From: Parasponia andersonii
Taxonomy: Eukaryota; Streptophyta; Magnoliopsida; Rosales; Cannabaceae
Reading direction: 5' to 3'
Length of the DNA stretch: 64,000 nucleotides
Assembly (NCBI GenBank): GCA_002914805.1
Contig: JXTB01000084.1
Span: 242,463 to 306,462 of the forward strand
Below, one piece after another: positions 11,887 to 23,516 of the stretch (the stretch's first letter is position 1; each line of letters begins with the position of its first letter). The notes below the pieces were generated by a model. It saw only the letters and a program-made list of their open reading frames with translations, ran no database searches and was not told the DNA's origin. Made by a program: the position numbers and the translations under genes.

Positions 11887-12322
11887 GGTTGAAAAGTAAA
11901 ATAAATTTTATTACTCACTCAAATATTTTTATAAGAAAAAATTCTCAATTTTACTCTTCAAACTCACTCACTCACTAAAAACTATATTTCTTTCTCTCTT
12001 CTCTTCACTCTTAGAAATTTTGCTTCTTACTTGATACTTAGAACTCAAATGGAAAGGAGTATTTATACTACATGAGAAATAATGAGAACCACACAAATAA
12101 ACAATTACAAAAATCCTTAAGCCACGCATATTTTCTTCTATACACTTCTAATAATAATCTAAGTAATCAAATAATTCACATACAAAAAGCTAATATCTAG
12201 CTAATACTAAAAGATTTCAGGTGAAAGATTTCTTTAATTTGGACTTGAACTTTTTTCTTTTATGAGCATTGCACTTAGGCTAACTCTAACTTATTGGCCC
12301 TCGTGTTGATGGGCTTAAAACA
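11887..12322 (-). mobile_element. 436-bp LTR-like insertion inside exon 5 of the pseudogene
   Basis: Exon 5 sequence stops at 11886 and resumes at 12323, with CTATG duplicated on both sides (11882-11886 and 12323-12327). Block B shows the empty site. On the minus strand the insert begins TGTTTTAAGCCC, has a TATA-like GTATAAATACTCC about 255 bp in, and ends TCAACC. This looks like a small solo LTR or TRIM-type element, although the end is CC rather than CA. Confidence 0.7.
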
Positions 12323-13605
12323 CTATGAGTAGTACTAGTATGTATCCCATGGCTGTCCCTAGGTACTCCAAACAATTGATCCTGGGCATTGACAGTGTTA
12401 AGAAGATCACCTTCATAGATTCGGAAACTCCCCTCAGCTTCCAAAGTCATTTCATTTGGAATCCTGGCAGTATAGTGAGACAGAACTCAAGCAATGGTCA
12501 AGCCTATATCAGAATGATAGTCAGATGTTACATGCCTTTCATCCATTTCGGATCGAAGAACTTCATCATCCATGTCATCTCTCTCATTCGTGGAAGAGGT
12601 AGAGGAATTCTCAAGCTGTTGCCGAATCAACTTGTCCGTTAGATACATCTCAGCCATATCTTAATCGTCATCTAGCAATTGCTCCAATTCATCTCTCACC
12701 TGAAGATCAGCATATATATGCCAACCATTGAACATATTAACTTGCAAGAAATATTGAATGACTAGAAACTAGCTACTGGCTATAAGAGTAGAAAGAGTAT
12801 TGTACAATGGGAGATATGAAAGTTATGCCAATGGCTTGAACATCAGACTAATAGGCGAAAAAGAAAAAAAAATGTGGATTCACAATTTCAAACCGCCCAA
12901 CCTTCTGCACACGTCCAGTTATTGCAACCAAACGTCTCTTAATTTGGCTGACTCGTTCTAAATTGAGAGAACTAATCTTTGAAGTCAGCTTATCTAAGGC
13001 AGGGTGAGCCTCTAGCTCCAGTGTCCTCGCCTGGTTTTGAATCAGAAACAAAAGAAAACGAAGATTGAATAATAATAATAATCATAAAGTTACGAAACAT
13101 GAAAAGAGAGTTCCAGGTGATTAAACAGGAATCAAGTAAAAAATTTCCCTCACTCTCTAAGCAACTACAGGCCGCCTTAAGGCATGCCTCCAGTGCAACA
13201 AACTCAAAAGTTAAAATCTTAAGTCCATCTTGATTTTGTAGACCTTCTTTCCTTCCTCCCTTGCCTTAATCATCCCGGTTCGGAAGTTGTGGAAACCATT
13301 CACCAGAATTTTGAGGGCTATGACCTCTTGCTTGTGGATCTTCCATGTCATATGTACAGATTTGTCCAGTTTGAATCATCACCATTTTCCTCCTATATGA
13401 ACAACAGAGATTAACAAATAAACAATAAGAAACAGTCATAATAATAAAAAGCATTATAAAAGGGAAAGTCAAGTATCTCAAAGCTGCGCTAGACTATACT
13501 AAAGTTAAGTGACTACTTATAAAGATGATCTAATAGTTACGAGGTGACAAAGGACAACGATTACATTCACAAATTAGTAAACAGCTACAGGTCCATGCTT
13601 TTATT

Positions 13606-15821
13606 GTCACGAACGAAAATCAAAAGTTATGATTTTTAATAATTTTAAATGAAAATAATAATAAACAGTAGTTTCTAAAATTTCAAAAAAATTTAAATAC
13701 TTAAAATTTAAGTTTTAATCCTCAAAAGTAAGTAAATTACAAGATTGGACAAATTTGATAATTATATTATTATCTACTAGTTTAAATTTCTAAGAAATTC
13801 TTCATTTTAAGTTGAGCGAAAATCTTAATTAACTAGTTTAAAAATTTTATTAATCTACGAAGTTTAATGAATAGTTTAATTTAAAACCCTATGCCCAATG
13901 TTCAAATAATTTACCTAAAATCACTTTATTTTCCAGGTATTCGATTTAATAAAAAAAATCATTCTCATACATCTACTCAGTAAATATATTACTATTGGCT
14001 AAATAAATTTGACTTAGAAATGGAGAATTAATACAGAATACAAACCAAATAATGAAGAGGATTGGAACTACAAGCATATGCCTAATATACTTGCCAAGCT
14101 ACCAGAATAATTACCACAAAATAGGTCAACAACTGAAATGAGAGGAAGTAGGGGGCGAGCATGAGAATGCTCAGTAGAAATTCAATTACTTTTTTGAGTG
14201 GATGCAATTTTTATCAAACCTGCATAGTTAATACCTTTTCCAAAATCTATTTATAAACCAGGTTTATAAAACAATTGGTATCCAGACTAATCACATATTC
14301 AAAACTAAAATCAGAAATCGCAAGAATGTACATATCATAAATCAACTCATACCGTGAGCTCACACACTCTCATCACGAACTAGAGTAACTTATACTACGT
14401 ATACTAAGTTCTCTCTGCCTAATATCTATCCCAGAAAACTAGAGAGACACTTATGTATCTAATCCTACCAAACCAGATGGGCAACTGAATGCCTACGCCT
14501 ACCAAGTGGGAATAATAAAAAAAACCCCGCGTAAGTTTACGGGCTCTTACCAAAGGCGAGTGTACTAATCTGCCTACTATAACACCGTGATGCCAAAGAT
14601 GTATCTTATGTGTGATCCTGTGGTATGTACAATATGTAACGAGATATATATAATAGCCATGAAAATCATAACCAAACAATACTTTAAAACTCCACTTGAT
14701 ATTATTCTAGAATTTACTGTATCTTGGGTAGGAAATCCTCTAAATCATCCCAAGATCATAATTTTATATATATGTATAACAGTCACACAGTCCAATTTCA
14801 GAGTAATCCAAGATTTTCCAACAATTCATTAAAATATTATTTAATTCACGATTTTTCACAAAATAGTCATAATGCAAATTTTAAATTAACTTATGTATAA
14901 AACCAGGTAATTAAATTCCTACCTCAATTGAATGTCTAAATAGTACTACAGAGCTAAGGAGAAAGTTTGGCGTCGTTTGGGTGTCGTGTCATTTTCGAAC
15001 CTTAAATCAATAGGTTTGAAAACTCGATTTTCAATCGGAGGTTCAGATCAAAACTTCACTATTAAATTTAAAGCACCTAAAAATACTAGGTTAGATATAT
15101 ATAGTTTGACTGATTCGGACTCAGACCGAACTCGGACTCACGACATACAAAACGAAATGATCTAAGCCATTAGATTTAGATTTTCTTGCTCGTCACCAAA
15201 TATAGAAAATATATATATATTAAATTTTTTTTTTTTTACGAGTATATCACATATATGAGGTTTATTTTATGATCTAACGGTCGGATTGAAAATTTTAAAT
15301 ATAAAACTAAAATAGCTCAAATTAACAAAATTGACAAAATTCAATCCGGGCAATATTGAGTCAAGATATATATACCATATTGAAGATCATGACAAGACAA
15401 ATCAAACTCGATCATTTTCATGGCCAATTGATATCGGAATTGGCTCTGGTGAGCTTCAGAAGCCATGGTTATTTTTGGCTTTTTCTGGCGATACAGAGCT
15501 CCAGCAGGGTTGCAAGTGGAGGTGCATGGTTTGTCTGAGGATGGGCAGTCATTTTCGACCAGTGGCGGCTCTCGTCGACGTCCGGAAGAGCCTCGTCAGA
15601 CCTTTGCAAGAAATCGGCGTTTTGCCAGTGAAAGAGAGAGAACCGAAAGAGAGAGATAGAGTGCCGGGAGGAAGAAGAGAGAGTGAGCTGAGGGAAAATA
15701 AATGGGACATGTGTCCATTAATAAATGGACATCAAATTTTTGCTATAAGTCCCCAGTTCAAAATGTCTACATCTAAATCCCTAAAATAAAATTACAATTT
15801 AGTCCTTGGTTTCATAAAACA
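13606..15821 (-). mobile_element. Solo LTR of the Tekay-like family in intron 1 of the pseudogene
   Basis: Bounded by TGTCACGAAC (13606) and ...CATAAAACA (15821), about 2.2 kb. It matches the reverse LTR at 3865-6040 at both ends and in the middle (for example GGAGAAAGTTTGGCGTCGTT at 14959 and a similar string at 5162). Block A intron sequence flanks both sides: 13393-13600 matches 48439-48660, and intron sequence returns by 16297. Only TTAT is shared as a possible target duplication. Open frames inside (14977-15165, 15331-15789) recur in other LTR copies and are not genes. Confidence 0.75.
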
Positions 15822-16461
15822 TTATCTTTCCCAAGTTAGGCTACTTGAGTAGTTATGAATATAGTTATTTATATATCACATCTATGTTAATTGATTTTTT
15901 CCTTATGGTGTTATAGTAGTTCTAATTGCAAATACTGATAGTTCTAAAATTTTGCCCACATATAATGGAGAGGAAGCTATGATTTTATTTTTACTATCAC
16001 TTGTTTTTTTTTTTTAAATAAAAACTTGCAAAAAGAAAAAGATCTACAATTCTGTCGACATTCAAAATGTCACTGATATTATCACAATAATATTTTTGAA
16101 TTTCTTGATATTAACTCATTTTTTATCGATATCTTATAAACGTTGATATTTTCATGATATTATTGATATTTTCATGTATAAGTTACATATATAAGTGAAA
16201 AAATATTTTTTTCTCTAATATCCATATCGATAGTACAAAAAATAAATGATGTCCGACAATATCGATAAATATCACAACATTTTAATCTAATGAACTAAGG
16301 CTTTGATCAATTGAGTTTAAGTTATAAGCTTTGATATATGAAACAAATATAGAAAGGAGAAAACAATAAATACTAATTTTGGTTAACAATGGCAATTTAA
16401 AAATAAAATAATGACGGAAATTGTCTTATAACATCTTCACCATTCATTTAACTTTAAGGGA

Positions 16462-16498
<37 letters not shown>

Positions 16499-17441
16499 TC
16501 TTTATTTTTTGCAAGGGGAGCCTAGGATGGGGTAGGATAAAATACTTTTATATCTTGTATTTTTGAGTTTTTTAGAATTTAATTTTCCATTTTGGATATT
16601 ATTAATATTAATATTCAAAATTCAAAATTTTAACAAATTTGTACCCTCCTTCCGTCCAACCATACTGCACAAATTTTTTATTATTCCGCAAATACCGTTT
16701 AAAAGTCTAAATTAATATGTGAATTAAACAACACAAAAAAATCTTTAACAACTCAAAAATAAAAATAAAAATTTCATCAACGAAAACAAATAAAAGAATT
16801 CGAACACTCAAAGAATTGATAGAACAAATGTATACACAACACAAATTCATGCTATTGAGTACAGACCATTCATTCTACCACGAAGTAAAAGATCATGCTA
16901 ATGATTTGTTTGGCTCCTATTCCACCAAATTTCATGTTTAATCCCAATCTGCTCCTTTCTACTGCTTAAATGAAGACGAAGCACCCACCTTCCTAATGCT
17001 TGAATGAGGTTCACAGCAGCGTGGAAGCAGTTTTGAATTTTTCTATTATCAACATAAATCCCTATACCCAACCAATATTTCCCTTATCAAAACACAACCT
17101 ATTTCACAAAACTTTCCTAAATCAATAACCCGCCTTATATTTTCTGTCAGATGGAGTCCAATAAACTAAGCGTCTGAAAATTTTCCAAAGCAAATCCTTT
17201 TGAAACTAATTTCATCTATGATACAAATATTCACACTTTAAATCGAGATTCAAATCAACAACAAAAAGGAATCTCAAGATCATATATTACACATACACTT
17301 TGGAGGTCAAAACCAAATCATCAAACAATTTATATTAAAGAAAAAAGGAAAACGATATATTTCCCTAATCTCCCAAAGTGGCCTAACGTCAAGGCTTCTT
17401 TTCCACCATTCCTAGTATAGTCGAATCATTTACTAACTAGA
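15822..17441. other. Intron 1 remnant, GATAT-rich stretch and ATT microsatellite
   Basis: Positions 16297-16455 align with intron 1 of block B at 48717-48890 (shared GGCTTTGATCAATTGAG and CATCTTCACCATTCATTT), so this is original intron. At 16060-16290 GATATT and its complement recur many times, a sign of an old repeat. An (ATT)n run of about 12 units fills 16461-16498. Between 16500 and 17436 I recognise nothing. Confidence 0.6.
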
Positions 17442-19694
17442 TGTAATAACCTGTTTTTTTTAAGGGCAAAATGGTCATTTGACCAGTTTTTTTTTTTTTT
17501 TTTTATTAAATTACATATATATATATATCATTTCTCTCTCTTTCTCTCTCTCCTCTGTTTCCCCTCTCCCTCCCGATCTCACCTTCTCTCTCTCGCTCTC
17601 ACTNATGCCGCAGCCACCGTCCAGTCCACCAGGCCACCGGGGGAGTCCTCCCGCGATGCCAGCAATTCGTTCCGCCCGTCCCCGGTCGCCCCTGAGCTCC
17701 CCCTCGTCGAAAAACACCATTAATGGCCGTTTTGGAGTTTTCGCCACTAGTGATGATTCCGGCCGTTTCAAGCCACGTTCTTGGGCTCATTTGGTTCGTA
17801 TCGTCGCAAGGATCGTCAAGGTGTATATTTCACGATCCTATTTTGCCCAGATTGAAAGTTGCCATTTTTGGATGTTTTAGAGTTTCGAATTTCAGTTTTT
17901 AATCCGACCGTTAGATTTCGTTTTTGTTGTCATTTTTGGAATGTACTCAGAAAATGGAGAAGTTTGATATATATATATATATATATTGTGTCATTTGTTG
18001 ATCGGCACGAAAATCGAGATCGGGCGGTCGAGATTTTGTCTCATTTTGCATGCCACCGGTTCGGTGTGGATCCAGACCCGAATTGGACACGTCATATATC
18101 TAACCTAGCTATTTTGGGTGCTAGGAATTCAATGAAGACGTTCGTTTGTGGAGTTGAACCTCCGGTGCGAAGTTGGTTTTTTGCAAGAGGACGATCGAGG
18201 GCGTGGGGTTAGTTCCCGACCCTCCGAGTGATCATCCAATGGCACCTTGAGCATCAAACAGCGTGGTATCGCTATTCTAGTGAGGTAGGGATTCGCTTAC
18301 CTCTCTTTTACGTCATTTTGAATAAAACTTATTTTCTGCAACATATGAGAACAAATGTGATTTTAGAACTTTTATATATCTGTGATGGAATTGAAAGGTA
18401 TGATTTATATATTGGATTGCTTTGGGAATTTTCTGAGTGTAGCTTATTTTTAAATATGTTAAAATAGGGCCGTTATGCTGCCCCTTTTTTTACAAAATTT
18501 AATGAATTATTTTATTAAAAACCAGAGCATCATTTGAACTTAAATTACTGCATGGCTACTTTTCCACATCAGTTCAGAGTACACGTATCATAGGATCACA
18601 CATGAGTCCCAGGTTAGCATCACGGGGTTTTTACAGTGTGGCGCTGCAGTCCCACCGACGGTGAGAGTCTGTGAATCCGCACGGAATTTTTCTTCTGATT
18701 ATCTCCCCGTTTGATAGGCGTAGGCAATGTGGTTACCCCTCCAGGTTTAGTAGGTGACGCGCTGGTGTCCCCTCCAGTTATGGGCTAGGTGTCAGGCAGA
18801 CTGTATAGCACACATAGTGCCAATACCCTGATTTCCATTGACGAGAGGTGGTGAATTCATGGGTATAGATGGATTTGTGTCATATGTTTGTGGACTGATT
18901 TGTTTTGATATATTATGTTTTCCGTACCTCTATATATATGTACGTGCATATGGATTCTTAGTTTTGGATATTTTTATGAATATATGCACATATGGTTTTG
19001 AAAAGTTATTTTGAATTAAACTAACCATACAGGGACTTTCCATCGCTAAATGATTTTAATTGAGGTAACAGCTTTCCTACTAAGCTTTCGAGCTCACACC
19101 TTCTCTTTTTCCCCCCCTTTCAGGCGATCACTCATTTGAGTCAATTGTCTTGATAGCTAGGCAAGTTGTTTGGCTTAGGCTCGTGGTCTTATTCCTCATT
19201 GGATTGGTACTTTTCCCTTGTCTCATCTTTCTCCATGTCTAACTGTTTAGCCAAGTCCTTTGAATCTACTAAGTGAATGTATGAGGATGTATTTATTACT
19301 ATTTGAGGATATGGTACATAAATGGGACCCTATAGTTCCCAAGGAGTAGATTTTTAAAGTTTTAAGTACATGGAATTTGATTTATCCTGTAAATTAATTT
19401 TTGGACTCTCCGACTCAAGATTTACGAACCTCATGTTAATCAACGCTAAAGTTTTTATTAAATCAAGTTTTCGTACAAATTAACTATGTTTTATCGAATT
19501 TTAATTGGTATATCTCTCTTAATAAATTAAACTAAAGATGCGTTCCCTTTTATATAGGATTTCAAATGAGTCAAGTACTAAAATGAAATATTCAAGTACT
19601 GGGTTTTCTCCGAATTTTGTAAATTTTTTTACTTTATATTAATTTACACTCAAAATTACTAAAAAATCACGGCCTAGGATTTCGGGTCGTGACA
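17442..19694 (+). mobile_element. 5' LTR of the non-autonomous element
   Basis: It starts TGTAATAACC and ends GGTCGTGACA, 2253 bp. CT-rich runs lie at 17532-17604 with one undetermined base at 17604. Over a 140-base stretch compared by eye (18470-18610 with 24350-24490) I count about ten differences from the 3' LTR, so insertion is not recent. Confidence 0.9.
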
Positions 19695-19698
19695 GAAT

Positions 19699-19711
19699 TG
19701 GTATCAAAGCA
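19699..19711 (+). other. Primer-binding site, initiator-Met tRNA type
   Basis: TGGTATCAAAGCA begins 5 bases after the LTR. It matches the usual initiator-methionine tRNA primer site of plant gypsy elements (TGGTATCAGAGC) with one difference. Confidence 0.85.
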
Positions 19712-22700
19712 CGGCTTCAAATCTGTCTGGGATCGAGCATGTGTAAGTTTTTAGTGTTTAAAAATATTTTGGAAATGGTTTTGATAAATACCTCATACAT
19801 CACTTAGGGATTAGCTAGATAAATTACTTTTGCTCCACTTCCTTCCAAGTCCTCTCTTAAACTTTTTCGTAGTGAAATTCTGGTCTCTTTGGGATAGTGA
19901 CTTCCCAGGAGTGTCAGTCTCTGAAGTGTCGGGTTGACATAAGACTATTGATTTCCGATCTTAGCGTAATCCTTCGTTTCGAATGGATGTTCATTGCTGT
20001 ACTCTTCCGTCTATTCAGGTTGTAGGCTACATGAACCTCGTAAGTTCTAAGGTAGCAATCTGGTATCTTGTGTCTTGGTTGTTGTGTTTTCACCTTCCTT
20101 GTGGATTGTCTATGTGTTGTCCATTGGGTGCTGGTTATCGCTTTTGATTGTAGCATTTGTTTGTGGTTGTTTTTACTTGGGGATTTCTACTTATGATGTA
20201 TTGATTTAGTATTTGTACTTTAACTGATATGGCTTGACCTTATTGGTGTCTATTAGACTGAGATAGTATTTTCTTGGAATTTGACACATTCATGATCACT
20301 TGTTTTGGATGTATCATGACTTAGCTCTACATTTGAGTGTTTGCATTGATGATACTTTTTTGCATAGCATGCTCGTTGATTAAGTGCTTGGTTTGGTAAT
20401 TTGAGACATTGTTTAACTATAGTGACTGCATTTTTCTAGTTTCATTTGGTTCTGTTATTATAGTTCTTTGAATGAGACTTATTGACTTGTTGAGAATTTG
20501 GTGGGATTTTTAAAAACTGAGTAATTTGATTTTGGAACTTTTGAAAATTTCAAGTTGACAATTAACATTTTAAATGACGTAGACCTTTGTATTTGACCAA
20601 AGTGACACATTTGTTTTCAAAGGGAGTATGAGCATTTTAAACTCGGGTATTAGTTGGGTAAAATTAATACACTTTTTTAAAAGAGCTATCATTTTTAAAC
20701 TAATATGCTACTTTGAGAATAAGTCTTGTGAAACTACCAACTTATTCGTATAATAGTAAGATTTTATTTTACATTAGGTGGTGTTGATTTGAAGGACCTC
20801 TAGACTAAAGTAGTTTTTTTTTCTATGAATGTATATACGTAAATCAAACTTTTCAAGTACATTCTCAAATTTTGGACTTAGTAGATTACTGAGTATTTTT
20901 CAATCCTTACTTAATACTTGATTTGAGATCAAATGAATATTTTCGTAAATTGACTCATAGGTTTACTTGAGATATAAACGAATGAATGTAAGTTACTTAA
21001 GAAAAGTTTTGAATAAGGATATTCGCATATTTGAATACTCGGAAATCTTTGGTATGGATTGAAGATGATTTTGGGGGAAAAATCATTAGCTTCGCGAGTG
21101 TGTTTGAAGATTTGTGCTTCTGATTTTCTCTAGAATATATTGTCTACATAATAGAAATTTATATGACTGTTTGCGTTATGAAAATGTTTGAATTGAGAAT
21201 TTTGATTTAAATTCTGTGTAGCTTGTCACTTGTGCCTTGGGTCTTCAATGGTTCCAATTGCATATTTCTTCTAAGCTTACTTTGATGTAGTTTACCTTGT
21301 TAGTTAATGCATGGTCCCTTAGTATTTTTGGATTGTTTAGTATAATGATTCACGTTAACTTAGTTTTCCACAGTGTGAACGAATTGCATTGGAGTTATGC
21401 AGGACTTGTTTTAGTTGGGTTTTGGGCATTGTATGATTGGTTTTGGCCAGTCTCCCTAGTGTTGAGAAAACTTGGGAGGAGGATGAAATTTTGATTTGCA
21501 AAAATCAATGAAAGGCATTGAGTTATATGACTTGGCTTTGTGTTTAACAAGCCTTGAGTGGTGCATTTGAATATGTGATATTCTTCCTGAAGATTTGATT
21601 CTAGTTTTCCAGTGTATAGAGTTCATATATATGTTAATTAGTTCGTTATGCCTAGTATAAACCTTCGTGAACTTTTAATGCTTATTTTAAAGGGTTAAGT
21701 AAGAATCGATGTTTGTTTTACCCACTTTGAGAAAATATTTTGACAATATATCACACTTTAATATTTTCTATACTAGCCAATTTTTTTCTTTCGTACGTTA
21801 AAAAAAAGTGTGAACTTTCAAACATTTTGAGAAACTTATTTAATCAGTTTGGAGAATATTTTGGAATTCTATGAAAATATTACATCGTGTTTAGTTATGA
21901 TATGGACTGAGGCCTAAATTCCTTACTAATTTTGTAAAGAAAATCGACTATGGTGATTTAAATATGGCCTCATTAATTATTTTATCAAGTATGTATGATT
22001 TACGTGATAAATGTCTGTTTTGTTAGATATGCGGAACAAACTAGTATCTTTTTCATGCATTCCAGGATTGTTTTACTAAATGGTTACTGTGTCTCACTCA
22101 ACCTTAGGTTAATGCTTGTGTAAACTAGAGATTTTCATCATATATGTATGGAGTGAAACTTTTACTAAATATTGATGTTGAATTGGATATAATTCCCTTA
22201 TTAGATTTAAATTAGATATAACATGGTTATTGTTATATGGATAATGGTGGTTGGACTGAAATCACTTATGGATTTTTATCTTAAGAGTCATTGGACTCTA
22301 CGTTTATATTGTAAAGGGTACTCAAAGTTCAGGTATGGTTTACCTTTGGCCAGGGAGAAACCATATTATGAACTAGTGTAGTATTCCTATAACCCAACAC
22401 TTTTTACATCCAATGTTTTCAAAAAATGTTTTCAAAATTGTTTATAAAAAAAAAAATATTGAAATGAGGCTTCATGGGAGACAGGCGTCATTCGAGGGTG
22501 GTACTAGGCAGCCTATCCTGTTAAAACCTTATTTTTAGGGTGTTAAGTGTCGATTTCAGTTATGTACATATTTTTAGGACACTGCATTGTGTCCATGGAG
22601 TTCTTCTTATATCAAGGACTTGTAGAGTCTTTGGGTCAGCATTCGTTCTGGTTTTCTTTAATGAGGCTTTACACTGGATAAAAGGTTTGAAATGCTTTTG

Positions 22701-23503
22701 AAACTTCCCATGTTTAGATGCATGCATTTGAGATTGAGGTTTGCACTAATATTTGTGTTGGCGATTTCCTGTTTGGGTGTTCTAGTCTTGTATTTGACTA
22801 GAAGTGGGTTGTGTTTTGTGTTATTCCTCGCTCTAATCGGAGAATAGAAAATGGTTGTGAACCATTGATCTCTCTTTGTCACCTCTAATCTCTAACCTCG
22901 TTCATCTTGTGTGGTGTAACACAAGGGTCCTTATTCTTCATTTTAAACTCTATTCTATTGTGTTCTGTACTTGAAATGAGACTCTTGTTGGAGTCATTGA
23001 CTCAAAGAATGTCTAGGACCAGAAACTAGTCGTAGACAAATGGGTATATCCTAGGAGATTATTGATCTGGTATGATTAGGGAGACGGTATTCTTGTATCT
23101 GATATTTAGTCTATTGTTCTAGTTTGGTGCCTTACAATCAGTGTACAGAATCCTGTATTCTCGGCTTCTAACCATGGTTATTACCATTATCTTTTGGCTG
23201 CACACATACTTGAGGTTGTCGTTGCCAACTATGGGTGTTGAGATTCTCATACCTATTGTTGAGTCATCTTTTGATTATGTATCTCTTCGTGCATGCCCTT
23301 ACACCATAACATTGTGTGGTTCGGAATGTTGGCAGGATTTTGACACTAGGTGAGGAGTGTCTGTTTCATGCTTTCATTAACTCGCGTTCAGTTTTCTACT
23401 TGTAAATTCTGTAGTCAAGTATTCCCTACACTCTCAGTGGCTATTTCTTAAAATATTATTCTTGCTCTTAGTTTGTATTTGAATTTCGGGGCGAAATTAC
23501 TAT
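19712..23503 (+). other. Non-coding internal region of the LARD-like element
   Basis: The longest frames are about 80 codons and none resembles a retroelement domain. The stretch is T-rich on this strand, with G-richer islands at 19900-20160 and 22500-23350. It presumably serves as packaged RNA only. Confidence 0.8.
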
Positions 23504-23516
23504 AAAGAGGGGAGAA
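23482..23516 (+). other. Stem-loop and polypurine tract before the 3' LTR
   Basis: A 7-bp inverted repeat AATTTCG / CGAAATT with loop GGG (23482-23498) is followed by AAAGAGGGGAGAA (23504-23516), which abuts the TG of the LTR at 23517. Confidence 0.85.

Larger units (their letters stand above)
10419..13392 (-). pseudogene. MRS2-3-like magnesium transporter pseudogene, exons 2-6 (block A)
   Basis: Compared with the intact copy in block B, the exons map to 13149-13392, 12902-13030, 12504-12699, 11788-12437 and 10419-10708. Exon 3 is intact (LELEAHPALDKLTSKIS). Exon 2 has 4 extra bases (near 13352) and its splice donor is changed from GT to GG (13147-13148). Exon 4 has a TAA within the aspartate run (12661-12663), and its donor reads GC instead of GT. 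Exon 5 is split by a 436-bp insertion at 11887. Exon 6 has 2 extra bases near 10593, which puts the GMN motif out of frame. It cannot make a full transporter. Exon 1 lies far away at 27978-28391, beyond retrotransposons. Confidence 0.92.

Noticed and set aside
12325-12642. Plus-strand open frame of 105 codons
   Set aside because: It is the antisense of MRS2-3 pseudogene exons 4 and 5.
15331-15789. 152-codon open frame
   Set aside because: It lies within the reverse solo LTR and corresponds to non-coding LTR sequence in the other copies.
17479-18212. Open frames of 133 and 117 codons with Pro/Ser-rich start
   Set aside because: They fall inside the 5' LTR of the non-autonomous element, run through a CT microsatellite and an undetermined base, and lack any domain.
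19914-20156. Minus-strand open frame of 80 codons inside the LARD-like element
   Set aside because: No similarity to gag or any retroelement domain and no conserved neighbours; likely chance.
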